64,000 nt of DNA from Apostichopus japonicus (GCF_037975245.1 NC_092576.1:15749611-15813610); one strand, 5' to 3'; shown: positions 34,216-48,425, counted from the stretch's first letter. Notes: a model not told the origin generated them from the sequence alone. Numbers and translations are program-made.

Positions 34216-36744
34216 TACGTTCCACAGCTCAGAGTACATACATACAGTAGTCTTTGACTGTACTTTGTAAATAACATGACATGAGCACATGAGCACCGTT
34301 TCTGAGTGAATGTAAAAGGTGAGTGTAACACATTATGAAGTCGTACTGTAGATGCTAAAGTGCAATTGTAAAGCTGAGACAGGTAATGGAGGAGCACACC
34401 AGTTCTAGCTGTTCACCGTTTTTGTCTGTGAGAGATAACATCGCTTGCTAGCTAGTTTCTTCAGCTATGTCCACCCTAAATTTATGCCATGTAAAGATCA
34501 CCAAGCAATTAATATTTTTATATAAAGAAAAATATCTCCTAATTTCCCATAAGACTTCATTAAAGTATGAAGACAGCGTTAATTGATCGTCACTGTGTAG
34601 ATCACGTTTTTCTCTCCAAATTTTAAGATAAAGTTATCAAACAAACTATATGATAATAAATGGCCAGTCTCACTGTACTTGTACCTCACATAAATTTGTA
34701 AACTTACATGTACTGGTGTATTGTTCATGTAGTCAAGAGAGACTTAAATATCTTGAAGAAAAATATCTTCAAGCAACCACACTCACAATTTAAATTTGCT
34801 GATTACCCAGATTATCTCACACACTTCAGGGCTGTTTCTGCACAATTAAACTAACTACCTGTGCAATACAGTACTGTAGGTACTTTGAAATCCCTGTACA
34901 GTCTACGACATATATCCTGAATCATAACACATTTTATTATTAAAGGCACAAAATAACGGGACTATAGAAAATAAATGACAAAACAGAGCTTGATTCAGCA
35001 TGTAAACCATTACTACTGTAGCAGACAGGGCATATGAACCCATAGATGCACTGTACTATTAACTTCTGATGTTTAAATTGTAAAGGGTTTGATGGTGATA
35101 TATACAGTAGTCACCGAGGGTTTGATGATGATTAAATATATACATACAGTATATATAGCCATAGTAGTCGCCGTATGTAGGTTATCCAATGCAAGATGGA
35201 GAGCTGATCATTGCTGCGGGCTGTGTCGTCTGCTGCTTGGTCACAGGGAATCGATGCACTGTTTGTACCGTAGTTGAGATGAGTGCACCGCGGGTAAAAA
35301 ACTTGTTAATTTCATGTAAACAGACAAGTCTGCGGAACGATTAAAACGTCGGGCTGGATATTAGTCACTCGGGGGGAGCGACACACAATGTACTGAGGGA
35401 TGGTAGTGCCAGTAAACTTAACCAGGTTAGATACATAAAAAAAACATACATAACATACGGTATAGTTTATCATAGAGCTTCTGTAGCGGGGTAAAGAAAA
35501 AACTGTGTCAAGTTGAGTACAGAACATATAAAACTGTACCAGTCACGTCTTCACAATCCGGTGCAATTTTAATACCCGACAAATTGGAGTGCAATACCTT
35601 AATACAATTAAAATGAGCACACTATGGTTAAGTTGAGGAAGGAGGGGAGGGGCGGTTGGAGGATGGGGGAAGACAATGGGTTTAGCATTTTTGAAAGGTC
35701 AAACACAGTGTGAAAAACTGTGATATTAATGTTGTGTTTATCGATCCCACACCATGCTTGTACAGACAAAAGAAAGCAGAAACAAATTGCAATTGGTTTT
35801 GTCTACATGTTCTTTTAAGGGAAGCATATGAGGGGAGGGTGAAGGGTACAAGGAAGGAATAAGGATACGAGGAAGAAGTAAGGGTACGAAGAGGAGAGTG
35901 GAAAGGGTATGGGGAGGGTAGAGGAGAGGGAAGGGTTTGAGGAGGGGAGGGGAAGAGTAGGAGGAGGAGAGAGGGAAGGGTAGGAGGAGGGGAGGGGAAG
36001 GGTAGGAGGAGGGGGGAGAGGGAGGGTACTGTATCATATATCTGTAGCATAAATGATAACAGCTAATTTCGACTCAAAGAACTTTACAATTTGACAATTT
36101 GTAATCAGAGAAGTTCCTTAAAGTTATCCAGGCTCCTGCATTGGCTCTCTTCTTAATACAGTAGCTCGCCTTGAAATTCAGGCTACAGTATTTTAATGGC
36201 TTAATTTATGCCAGTAGAAAATAAGGGAAATTGCATGTCTCTACTAGTGGACATTACTGTACACATGTACATAAACACCTGATTAGTAGGGTAACAACTA
36301 CCACATAAAACAAAACATAGTTCTACCATTTCTATACCTACATTAACATACTGTAGGCCCTGTGTTACTGCTTCTTATTAATTAAGCTCAGCAAATATTG
36401 ATCTTTCCCAATTATAAGCCTTGTTGAGTACATTTACCTGACATACATAGTCGATGTGTGTTGTAACCCAGGAATTATGTCAGGGGAAACTTGATCTGAG
36501 CCAGTAGATAAGCACAGTTTATCTAGGATTTCAGCAAATGACTAAAACTTACTGTACATGAATTCCAGGTCTGCATATATAGTTAATATAATAAGTTAAA
36601 AGGATCACAAATTAGTAGTTTTATTTACAGTTAATTGTCGACATATGTGCGCTACCGTTCCTACTGTACTTGGCAACTAATGTTATCTTCAAAACCCCAA
36701 CCGAAGGATTACAACTAATCATTAGATACTGTCTTACATCTTAT

Positions 36745-37180
36745 CTTATCTAGCCTATTTCGCTCCACTGCAGGCGGAAGGCCTCTTCACCAATTTTCCA
36801 TTTAACTCTGTCCTGAGCTGTTCTCTTCCAAGTGACCCCACCATATTCTCTTATGTCATCCATCCATCTCCTACTCTGCCTACCTCTGCCTTTTAACATT
36901 ACCCCTTGGTGTCCAATCTGTCAATTTATGTGTCCATCTCTTATCCTGACATCTAGCTAAATGCCTTGCCCATCTCCACTTATCTTTGACTTATGACTTC
37001 ATATCCAAAACGCCTGTACTGTTTCTCAAGTTCAGGTTTCTGATTTTATCCTTTCTTGTTACACCCCTCATAATTCTTTCCATTGCTCTCTCTCTGTCAC
37101 TCTCAGCTTCTTTTCTAACCTCTTGGTACAGTAGTTTTCCATTTCTCTGCCCCATAAGACATCACAGGAATAATACATTG
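36745..37180 (-). mobile_element. Non-LTR retrotransposon remnant (end of endonuclease/reverse transcriptase ORF)
   Basis: Minus-strand translation shows the typical C-terminal words of invertebrate endonuclease-RT LINE ORFs: ERAMERIMRGVTRKDKIRN, KWRWARHLARCQDKRW, and THKLTDWTPRGNVKRQR. A frameshift follows, then RRWMDDIREYGGVTWK, RTAQDRVKWK and AFRLQWSEIG before a stop. It is only the last 140 or so codons, frameshifted and therefore dead. Confidence 0.85.
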
Positions 37181-37639
37181 ATTGAAGAGTTGTTTTTTCA
37201 AGTTACAGTATGTTCAATACAGTATGTTCAATTAATTATTTAGTTATATCCAGGCATCTACAGTAATTACCCTCTTTCTACTACCTCTATTCCTCTCCCC
37301 CCACCTGCCCCCATGATGCCCCCCCCAAAAAAAACCCCATAGGTTATGATATACAGTGACACATCACAGGATTGCATATTTGCAAAACCCATTCTACTGC
37401 ATTGTACAGAGTACATGTATATATACTTTAAACTCTTCTATTATGAGGGTATCAAACCACAAACTGACCAATCAGGACTGCGCTTGCACAACACTAAATA
37501 ACAACAACATGTATATACTTGAATTCTTGTCTGGTGACTCGCCATCTATGATTTGCTTACTGTACGTACATCACTTTATCAATCAATGTGCTGTGTGGTT
37601 AATATGATAGGTCAACATTAATAATCAATTGTGATTAAT

Positions 37640-38225
37640 CACAGACAATGGAACAAAGTTCTACGTGTAGATGCTACATGCGGTTAATGATGATAGACTA
37701 CATATACAGTAATACCAGTGTAACAGTGCCATGAAAATTCCAGTAGTACCACAGATAATGCTAACAAGGCCTTCTAATGGAGATGATTATAACAGACAAT
37801 GGAACAACTAGATTCTATGCGGTATATTTCATGATGATAGATAACATATATGATACCAGTGAAACAGTGCCATTAAAATTCCAGTAGTACCACAGATGAA
37901 GCTAACAAAGCCATCTAATGGAGATGAAATAACAGACAAAGGAACTACTAGATAGTAGATACTATGCGGTTTATGACGATTCATGACGATAGACTACATG
38001 TGAAACAGTGCCATCAGAATTCCAGTAGTACTACAGATAAAGCTAACAAGGCCTTCTAATGGAGATGATTATAACAGACAAAGGAACAACTAGATATTAT
38101 GCAGTTTATGATTCATGATGATAGTTTACATATGTAATACCAGTGTAACAGTGCCATTAAAATTCCAGTACTAGTAACACAGATAAAGCAGCTAACAAGG
38201 CAATCTAATGGAGATGATTATCACA
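37640..38225. repeat. Tandem repeat, unit about 130-150 bp, four copies
   Basis: Each unit contains GTGCCATTAAAATTCCAGTA, then CCACAGATAAAGCTAACAAG and GCCTTCTAATGGAGATGATT, then a variable linker with CTAGATATTATGCGGTTTAT. Confidence 0.85.
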
Positions 38226-39175
38226 CTTTATGATGTACTGTACTGCATATGGATAATATTATGGTTGTTGTTAACTGTAATATGATCAGTTTGGTAAACA
38301 TACAGTACAGGACAGTACTTAACAGTATGTAGTAAAATTATGAGTTGCGACTGTAGTGTACTGAAGTTCTGCAATATACAGTAGTCACATGTTCAAGTTA
38401 TATACATGTGTACACAAGGGAACTAAATTTGAATTGATACCAGTACATGAGTACTGTATTGTACAGTATAACAGTGTGCACAACATCCTCCCCACATGTA
38501 CACAACATTGTAGGCATGTGACATACTGTACAGAATGTCAGCATTCCTTTGAGTTTTTGACAATTACAGAACAACCCCCCTGCCCCCCCCCCCCCCCACC
38601 ATCCCACTCATATCTTGTGGTTACTAATATAGCAGTATTTATCTTTAAGTAGGAACTCATACTGTACTGGCTGTACTACAGTAAGTTCCAGTTCATATAG
38701 ATCTATGAACATCAAATGTTAGCAAGGTAAAAGGTAACATAAATTGTACCAATTACAGTTAAGCTGTGAACTGTAATTTAAATAGTGTATAGTGTACAGT
38801 AAAGTCCACACACCCATCCCTCCTCACTTGTACATACCTACCCACATTGTAATTATGGTAGAACTTAATACAGGACTACAAAATTTGAAATATTTGGAAT
38901 CTTTTTTTTCTTTTTTAAATCATTTTTTGTTTTACTACTGTACTGTACATACAGTAAACCAGTACTGTAGTTAGAAGTAGTAACTCCTGACGACTGTACT
39001 AATTAAACAAGGACAGTCAGTTCTGAACCATGCATATTCATGAATAAAGGGGAAAAGCCCCCTCTCCCCCCTCCCCAAAAAAAATAAAAATATGGTTTGT
39101 AACAAAACTGGTGAAAGAAGTTGGATTGTACTGCCTCGGGAGTATTACTGAAGATACTGTACACCTGTATACATG

Positions 39176-39440
39176 CACTTAATCTCCATTGCCTCTCTTC
39201 ACCCAGCTGTATAAATGGGGACTTGCGAGGTGTCTTGTAAATATAGTTGCGTGCGTTGGTTTGTGGCTGCACCCTATGGGAAGTCCCCCTGGGGACACAT
39301 GGCTGTGGTGCACTGTGGTGCCCCAGGAGAGATTGATTGAATTGTGCACACTTTGTGTGTAGGTGTGACAAGTTACCAATGACCAAGGCTAAGTTGTCAA
39401 GCACTACGATCTCGATTTAGCAGCGCTATATAAGTGTCTA
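39176..39440 (+). mobile_element. tRNA-derived SINE, family 2, 5'-truncated copy
   Basis: It lacks the tRNA head and begins within the TTAATCTCCATTGCCTCTC block. It continues to GACAAGTTACCAATGACCAA and then differs from its siblings, ending with AGCGCTATATAAG. That short motif resembles LINE-type 3' tails, so this may be a subfamily with another tail. Confidence 0.8.
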
Positions 39441-40074
39441 ATATGTATACATGTATGTACTGTCCTGTACAGCATACTGTACATAGAGAATTGTGACACA
39501 GACTTGTATGCAGGACCAGGATCTTATGTCCAGTACAGTATACATGAGAGTGAACTGTTTTAATGTAGCATCGTACATTCTATTTGCATTTACATATACG
39601 CAAAACTACATATATATACTGTATACAGTACACTATATGTACAGAGACTAATAGTGAGCGTGGCACCTCAACTTTAAACAGCTGTACCTCAAAGAGGTAC
39701 AGTACAAGGCCTAGGACGCTCACATTTTTGCAGACCCTTCCGGGCTCACTAATATCTCTAGAAACGATGCAAAATCCCACATCGCACATCCAAGAGGTGA
39801 ACGGTCAACATTTTCTGAAACTTCGTTGATTTTGTACGGAGTGACCCTGACAACTACAGTACAGGCATACTGTACACTGAGTGCACAGCAGTGTGCGATC
39901 ATGCAGTACTAGAGATCTAATTAATTGACTGGTGAAGGATTATTATAGATAAATTGCAGTGTCTATAAAGCATACAGTATATGCTACAATGCAGATGCAA
40001 TCATTCATTATGATGAGATGTATTATACACTGTGTGCATAAGTGATTAAGGGCATCTTAACCTCAGGGGCAACT

Positions 40075-40375
40075 AATTATTGGGCTTGATAACATGTAAG
40101 CAAGAGTTTTTTTTTCAAGTGCTGGTACATTAACGTGCCACTTGACTATAATCTGAAAACCCAGAATGCAAAAATGCAGTTTTTCAAGTGTTTGTAATTA
40201 AAGTGCCATTTGACTATCATCTGAAAACCAAAATGCAAAAATGCATTGTGGTTTCCATGATGTAACATGAACTAATGATTGGGCTTGATAACATGTACAG
40301 TAAGCAAGAGTTTTTTTTTAAGTGCTGGTACATGTATTGAAGTGCCACTTGACTATAATCTAAAAAAAAAATGAT
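40075..40375. repeat. Short tandem repeat cluster with GGGCTTGATAACATGTA
   Basis: About three partial units share GGGCTTGATAACATGTAAGC, AAGTGCTGGTACAT and GTGCCACTTGACTATAATCT, unevenly spaced. Confidence 0.7.
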
Positions 40376-41400
40376 ATCTCCAGATCTATGTTCTAATGTC
40401 AGTCTCTCTACATACATTCATGTACAGTACGCAAACAGTCTAAAACCAAAATGATTTTATCTGAGGTTTAATTTAATCCGATGCTTCGTACAAAGAATGT
40501 TAATGAATACGGTTGATTGTTGCAAGACTGTTGTAGAGCTAGCAATGCTACCTACTGTATATTATGTATCACAGGTCCTGAAGAAAAGACAATTACTGTG
40601 GCATGATCTATAGGATTGTGTGTCAATTCCATGGTACAATGGTGCAAATCATGGATTTCTTTCTTTGCGGGGGTAGGGAGGTCCCCCAGGGGTGAGAGAT
40701 GAGGTACTGTAACCGACAGTCTGGGGTTTTGGTCAAGGTGGGAGGATTATTGGGGAGGCCAAGACCCTCCTGATACAGTAACACCAATATTACTTATAGA
40801 AGACCACTAAAGCTGACATAAAATGGCTTTTGTTTACCCTAGAGGCTTGCAACTTTGATTAAAGTACTACTGTACGGACACCTACAGTAGCCAATCTGTC
40901 CCATATTCAGTACATTTGTTGTGTGTGATAAATCTCATTTTTTGGAAAAGCTGATTTTGTTTCCAAGATACGAACACATTTGCAGTTTCGATAATAATGG
41001 GAAACTTATTAAATATATAGTACAGTATATATGTGCAAAATATGACGTGGGGTGCTACGATCATCAAAATTTCCTTATTTTAGCCCATAAGAAGTTAACC
41101 CATCATAACAAGTCCACATACATCCTTTGAATGATGTGATATAAATTCCTCTTTTCAAATAAGACAATATTCACAGTAAAATATTTCCAAAACATAACCT
41201 TAGGCCACTCGTTAATCGGCTGTTGTTTTCTCCAGAAAATATACTTTCAATAAGTACTGTACAATATCCATCTTTTGTACAAAAGTTTAAATTAAAATTG
41301 TCAGTAATTTAACAATAATAAATGGTACTTAATATGTAGGTGCAAAATCTTCCGAAGAACTCAGAACGCACAAAGACAAAAAGACACACACGAAAGAAAT

Positions 41401-41720
41401 CTATGAATCGGGAAAAGCTTGACGGAAGAGATGTGTCTTCAAATTGCTTTTAAAATGAGAAAACGTAGGAATGTTACAACTTAGGCCTTTTGGACGTAAA
41501 TACCAAAGAGCCGGCGCAGCAAATTTAAAAAGAACATTCATGGGCAGACTTAAGGTCAGCCCGGAGAATTTTGAGCAGTTTTTCGGAAGAGTCCTACAAA
41601 GAACGCGTGGTGGTTGGTAAGTACACAAAACAGACGACAGATATGGTGGAAGAGTACCCTCCAATACCAATACCAGTAGATTACGGTAGGTAGATGGGAG
41701 AAGAACAACAGAATTGACAC
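41401..41720 (-). mobile_element. Non-LTR retrotransposon remnant (reverse transcriptase C-terminus)
   Basis: The minus-strand frame ends with GTLPPYLSSVLCTY, FKFAAPALWYLRP and HFKSNLKTHLFRQAF. This is the AP.LWN.LP...FK..LKTHLF pattern that ends CR1/L2-like RT ORFs. The canonical Asn-Ser after Trp is changed and upstream catalytic RT motifs are absent. It is a 3' fragment of a different LINE from the one at 36745-37180. Confidence 0.75.
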
Positions 41721-44700
41721 AGTAACTAATGCGCCTACTGTACGTACAGTATGTACAGTTTGACATCTGGGTACCATTCAATCTACTGTATTGTACAACT
41801 TAAGGACTGTTCAATCACTTCTTAAGCCAGACGACTGACCACGACCCTGACTCGACCTTTGTCACATGACCACGTTTTCAACAGTACAGTACTTCAGACA
41901 AATAGTGTTCCGCACACTTTCAACCAACAACTGATTTCAACCAGATCTCACAGCGTCGGTTAAATTACGAACGTAATTCCCAAGTCATCCGTAACTGTAC
42001 TTTTGTTAAAACTTTTGCAGTTAAATTACTTGTGGCTTGTAGCACACTGCCAACTCCCAGTTAGAATAATGCCACATGCATGCTGAGTGTCCTGGACTGA
42101 AACCGTTTCAAAGACTTTCGCCATTTGAACTTGCAAGCTCAAACCTTCCTCAAACAAATTCTTCAAAACATACTGTACTGTATCAAACTGAATATCCAAG
42201 ATTTTCCACGTGTATCAAAATACCACCTACTGTTATGTTCAAACTAGTTACACAAAAAACTTGAGTCCTAGCAATAAAACTTCGATTTCACTTTCGATCC
42301 ACCATAATATTAATATTATTTTTATGAACATGTCCATCTGCTATTGGCCAAGTTTAGAATCAAGCAATGATATTAGCATACTGTATGGTGGTCCAATTTA
42401 CAACCAGGGTGGATGAAGAAAAACCCAGACAAACCTATTTATGAATAATAATTAACTTATCTTTTTAGTATTAGTCAGGGTTTCTGTACTTCACTTTGCA
42501 GTTTGAAGACTTGACTAATTAAAATATCATGACTAAAACATGGTACATAGCTGAAGATCCCCATTTATGCCCTTGATGGGCATAAATAATGCCCATTAAG
42601 ACAATGATTTCATAAGTAAAACAAAACATGCTCTGGGCTCACCCCCTAGCATAGATCTAGTGTCATGACTCCTGCGATATGCAGGGCACGTTTCCATTAG
42701 GGGCTTCAGCCAAATGTAGGGAACAAAATATCCCAAATGAGAAACTGTTAACAGGTCTTTGAATTCCTTTGCAAATATTATACGTAAAATCTTCAGTTAT
42801 GGGAGATGAAGTTCTTACTTGACAGGGTAACTAGAACACTAGTTTTAATAATTTAGGCCTAGCTCACTACAATCAAAGTTGGCCTTAAACTATCCTAGGA
42901 TTTTAATAGTGTTTTGCTAAATATTCATGGTGCTTTGTTATACACAAGATTTGTAAAAGTATTCTTACTCTTTATTGCCAAAGTTAATCTAACTGAGGCA
43001 CTAACATATACTGCTTTTAGTTCACTTTTAGGCCAAAGATTGGTGGCAAAATGGAAATTCCTAGTGACCAAATAAATGTTTAATTTTCTGTAAACCACAA
43101 AAATAGTTCTCACTGTGAACTAGAATGTGATGGTAATGTTTATTTATGTTTCCTAGGGCTTAGCCTACAGTACTGTACCACCAACTTTTGTAGCCCCTCT
43201 GCACATCATAACAATAAGCACAAAGTTGGTTACACTGTCTATTTAGTTATTATAGGCCTACTATAGCCTGTGTAGGCTAGGCCTAGCATCAAATTTATGG
43301 GCTAGCCTAATCTTGACTTAAATAAAATAGGCTATTGTCCACCTGGTTAGGTTAGCCAGGCCAGAATATTAACACATCCGTCAACGTGAGCGCTGAGAAT
43401 ATGCTCTATATTGTATAGTCTGCTTCAACTCTCCAGATTTTGAACACCGAATTTAGAGACGACGGCCTAGCCTAGGCTATGCATCCTAACAAGTTATTCT
43501 AATGAGCTCATTAACATAGCAACACAACGCGACAAGCCCTTAGGACTTATTGAAGCACGGTGAGTAATGATCTTAATACTAACTTGGTAATAGGCCTATA
43601 CGTTAATAAGCCGAAGTGTCACTCTGACCCGGCAAATACAACAAAGTGAAGAACTATTGAAATATCAACGAAGAAAATGCTTACATAACTAGATCACCGC
43701 AGGGTGTACATATTTTCCAGGAATTATCTGATATGTTATTTTGTCAACAATCAGACAGCGCGTAATCCAGATGCGAGATGTTTCACTTCGATATCACAGA
43801 TCTTTCTCTATTTATATGGAGCTGCAAAAGAATTTCGGTGGCGCTATTGCATATTTCCTTGCCAGAATCGTGGTTAGTACCGAATCTAGCACACTCAGTT
43901 CTTCTGAGACGCAACACAAGAGGCAATACGAAAACAATTAAATTTTAACAAGTGTCAAGGACGAAACGATAATGCTCCTCTCCTTTAGTAGAATATATAA
44001 TCAAGCACCTCAGTTTATTAAAATATGTAGGGTCTAACGCTAAGCAGCCTGAAAATAGCATCAAGGACACTAGGCAAATCTGACTATCTAACAGATGAGC
44101 AATAACAATATCAAGCAGTTTCAAATCTGACCCAGCAATTTGAAATAACCTGCCGATATCCAGTGAGATGAGACAGATAACTGTGCTATTATATACGACC
44201 GTATATTATTAATTATTATTAATATTAAATATATAAATTTGGCCTAAAAGTGTAGCAGATTTCGTATAGTTAAGTTGTTATTTGTTTGTACTGCAGCTCG
44301 GGCTATGTAACTTTGTTACTTCGATTTCCCCGTCTCAGGCTTCAGGGTTCCAAATGTATTTGCGCTCTTGCGTCGATCGTTGGTTTGTAAGTTATAACCT
44401 TTATTTATAAGATCAAAGGTAACGCACCGCGTTTCCCAGCGCCTAGTGCAGACAGTATTTCAAAACATAAAGAACCCGCCTCTTGTGTGCACGCGCTTCG
44501 GCCGACATCAAAAACTCTAAAAGGGGGGGGGGGGGGGTGTCACACCGCGCTCAGCTAATCGAGCTGCATTTTAAAAGGAAAGGGAACGATTGTTGTTATT
44601 GTCAGTGAGAAGACCACATTAAGTTATGAAAGTACAGTCCTTTAGCGCTAAGTTCAATCGTTCACTTTAATATAGCCCACGTGTGTACTGTTTTATGTGT

Positions 44701-45044
44701 GATTTTGATAAAAGTGGTACTAGGTGAGGAATCGTCAGTTTGTCTATCAAGGATCTGTAATTGTGTTTCCTGGTTCTGCCTGGTGACTGGTATAGGTGAC
44801 GCAATTTTGGAACCATCCCATCCATTTTACTTGGTAGTGCTTTACATTTGTTGTCCAATTTGTAAATGCTATGAAATAATCCGTTAGTATACATTACCTG
44901 CCAATGTTTGATTGACCATGTCAGTGAGGTGAATTTAACCAACGTTAAAAGATTTGTTAGTCTTTCGAGACCATAGATAATACTAAAGTCTTGTCAGCAT
45001 CACTTGTGGTGTTACCAAAAAAGTTATAAGGCTGACACATTATT

Positions 45045-45425
45045 CTAACTCAGAATTCAATTCAGTATTTGGGAAAGATTGACATACAAGTACTGAAAAG
45101 TAACCTGAGGCCGTTATTCTAACTGAGAACTCAATTCAGTATTTGGATAAGTTTGATATACAACTATTACTGAAAAGTAACCTGGGGCCGAAGGGGGATC
45201 GACCATCTTCCTTTTTTGTGAATGTTTTTTTCAGACTCTCCAAGAATTTTACTGGCTTTCTGGTTTAAGTCGCAACGACCTTGAGATGTACAGTACAGCT
45301 CGCATGATTCGCCAGATATAGCCCAATTCACAAGTCGCCATATACAGCCCAGATCGCAGGTTGCGAGATACAATAGTTCAGCCCAGTTCGCAGGTTGCGA
45401 GATACGGCCCAGTTTGCGAGGAATT
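45045..45425. repeat. Two adjacent short tandem repeats
   Basis: A 75-bp or so unit (ATTCTAACTGAGAACTCAAT through ACTGAAAAGTAACCTG) occurs twice at about 45050-45185. A separate run of CAGTTCGCAGGTTGCGAGAT-type units occurs about four times at 45290-45420. The latter makes the minus-strand open frame at 45167-45490 look repetitive; it is not a credible gene. Confidence 0.7.
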
Positions 45426-45602
45426 GTCGTAACTTGCCGAGGCTGTGAGTCTTGGTCTGCATTTGGATTTCTTTTACTGTTTTTCCCCAATTCAGTATTG
45501 CCGAATGAATTAAGCTATGTATTCTGCCCAAAGGGTTTATTGCTACCGATTAACGCATCTTTAAAGGGTTTCATCTTTCTCTTGGAAGGTTAAAGTTAAA
45601 GT

Positions 45603-45977
45603 TGAAGGTTTACAGTCTTGTATGAGGCTAATGCCTCCTCACACGACTTTACAACTTAACCCCTGGTCATTGGTAACTTGTCACACCCACACACCAAAGT
45701 GTGCACAATTCGATCAATCTCTCCTAGGGCACCACAGTGCACCACAACCACGTGTCCCCCGGGGGACTTCCCATAGGGTGCAGCCACAAACCGGCGCACG
45801 CAACTATATTTACAAGTTACCTCGCAGGTCCCCATTTATACACCTAGGTGAAGAGAGGCAATGGAGATAAAGCGCCTTGCCCAAGGACACAACGCAATGA
45901 TCTGGCCAGGGCTCGAACCTGTAATCCTTAGATCACAAGTCCACTGCCTTACCACTTGACCACAACGCCCTCCCATA
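45603..45977 (-). mobile_element. tRNA-derived SINE, family 2, full-length copy
   Basis: An inverted, nearly complete copy, very close to the one at 28250-28622. It runs from CTGTAAACCTTC (tail) to the GAGGGCGTTGTGGTCAAGTG head on the minus strand. Any open frame here (for example 45622-45870) is SINE-derived. Confidence 0.88.
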
Positions 45978-46021
45978 GGTTAATTGATGTACATCCTCAA
46001 CATCATGTAAAAGAGAAGTTG

Positions 46022-46028
<7 letters not shown>

Positions 46029-46088
<60 letters not shown>
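46029..46088. repeat. (TA)n microsatellite
   Basis: A pure TA run of about 30 dinucleotides. Confidence 0.95.
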
Positions 46089-46091
<3 letters not shown>

Positions 46092-47351
46092 TTTCCTTGT
46101 TAAACCACTGAAATTATTAACATTTCCATAATTTATTATTATATTAATTATTTCGCATCATTTTCACGTCTTGAGAAATTAGGCAAGATTGGATTTCAAG
46201 TTGGAGTTCAAGTTTTTAAGTTATCTCTCAAAAGTCATATTCATGGATTAAATTGGAGTAGTTTATAGCATGTAGTAGGCCAAAGGCAACCGACACTGGT
46301 CATATATCAGAGTAACTTCAAACTTCTTATTTCAATTTTACTTTATCATTTCAACAATAATGTCTGCAATGTTTTGTAAATTTGTCGATTTAAATGTTGT
46401 TCATAGATGGCTGCCATTGTTTTGATTGGTCCCCTGTAGTTTCAATAATAGTATCATAACTTAGGCCGATTATAATGATCTGGGAGTGTCATTTCACTCT
46501 TCCCTTTCGACCTGTCAAGAATAACTTTGTTAACTATAAGGTTTGCTCACGTACATGTGTAGCCGATAAAGTAGCTCGTCAATTTTAATGAGTGTTATAC
46601 AGAGATAGTATAGCAAGAAAGCTTTAATAGTACCTGTAGAAAAACAAGTTTAACGAATGATCTACAGCAAACCAACATATGCAGCCAGGAACCGTTTTGC
46701 TCCATTTATTCTCAATCGAATGCCGAACAGTGACATTTTTCTTTTCATAAGAAGGATATTGTTTAATATCTGGAATTCATGGCGTATATCTAATTCTCAC
46801 GTTCAATGAATTAAGACTTTTTATGGTCGTTTCTTACTAAGTAAATGATTATGAGATGTGATGATGGTGCAGATTTTGTTTTGAACCAAGATATGTGTGA
46901 AGATACTGTTGTGGGAATATACTTTTGTAATTTAATCATAGCTGGAATCCCTACATAGCATTATCTTCAAAGATGTCATTGTTTCGTGAAGAATAAGTCA
47001 GAGTAGACATGTTAATAATGAACAACAACTCGTATCTAAAAGTCTGGGAAACACTTCCAAGGACTTCATGAAATCTAAAAGAAACCACCGCAGCCGCTGA
47101 TTTGAGTGAGTTTTATAGCAGAGTCCCTAGATTGAATCTGTAAGAGAAGACGATTTTTGAAAAATATGGTATGTTGACCCGAGTAGCTTGTCCGGTTATT
47201 AGTATTATATATATGACGCATGTATTATCAAAAACTCAATTGCATTAAATTATAAAATGTCAACGTTTTATTGAAAATTCTCTTTGCGTGTGTAGATGGC
47301 TATTTTCTGCAAAGGCCTTAACGCTGGTATAAGTTTAAAACAACATATTTG

Positions 47352-47520
<169 letters not shown>

Positions 47521-48249
47521 TGTCGCACTAGGATATAAAGAAACCTATGTCTGGTTGTTCATCATTTAACATAATTGTTATTCAAAATGTGAATAATTAA
47601 AGTTAGAATTAAAGTTGTAAATAGAGACTAAGAGTAATTCGTGCAACGTTACCCTTAGCCTGTGCTGTTTATCACATTTAAATTTACATACCATTAAGCA
47701 ACACGTTATGATTGAAGTGAGATGAAACGTCTGGTTAAAATAAACTGAGTATTTGACACACTTAGTAAATAATTAACAATTGTCTCAATATAATTCAAGG
47801 CATTTTTCACTCGAATTTAGCTAGTAACTTTTCATGCTTTCAGAAAGAAGTATAGAATGATTAATAATCCACGTGATTAAAATAAGTAATTATTTACATT
47901 GAATCAGCAAAATGAAGTAAATATTTTACAATGTTCACATTATTTTAGACAAGTCATCGATATTCGCAATCAATTAAATGACTGTGTTACTAATGCTTTG
48001 ATATATGGAATTACAATCAATAACTTTGAAGTAAATATGGTGACCTTTGTATGCACATTTGAAAACAAAATAAAACAATCACTGTCATGATTATTGTCCG
48101 TCAAAATCGTCATTAATTTACGACCAAGGACTTAACAGCACAAACATATTTTCTATTTTTTTTTTCTATCCCAGTTGAACTATTAAACAGTTGAATTAAA
48201 ATAACAATAACATTTTAAGATTTACCAAAAATTGTTACGAAATCTTCAA

Positions 48250-48425
48250 TTACTTTAACTTTTCCTCTGTCTGGATATTAGATTTATCGTCAATCAACGG
48301 TACTTGTTTTGGTCGGATCTTAAAAAGACGTTTCCCCCTCCGAAGCGCATTAACTGCACAAGTCATAACTTTGTTGTGGACTTGTAGCTTTCCCAGGATA
48401 TGGAAGACGTTCATCAACAGTTCTC
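48250..48425 (-). CDS. Last exon: cytoplasmic tail of the same gene
   Basis: Encodes [20 protein letters not shown], a basic stretch ([14 protein letters not shown]) and a short acidic end before TAA (48250-48252). A basic juxtamembrane tail is in keeping with a cytoplasmic C-terminus. No kinase, TIR or death domain is visible. Confidence 0.82.

Noticed and set aside
35682-36050. Pro/Ser/Leu-rich minus-strand frames
   Set aside because: Product of a purine-rich GGGGAGGAGGA-type low-complexity tract.
43741-43941. + strand open frame of 66 codons in the CpG-richer patch
   Set aside because: No recognisable family or flanking exon; could be 5' UTR or promoter sequence of a neighbouring gene.
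45167-45531. Minus-strand open frame of 107 codons with repeated NWA words
   Set aside because: It derives from a short tandem repeat (CAGTTCGCAGGTTGCGAGAT type), with no splice context or family resemblance.
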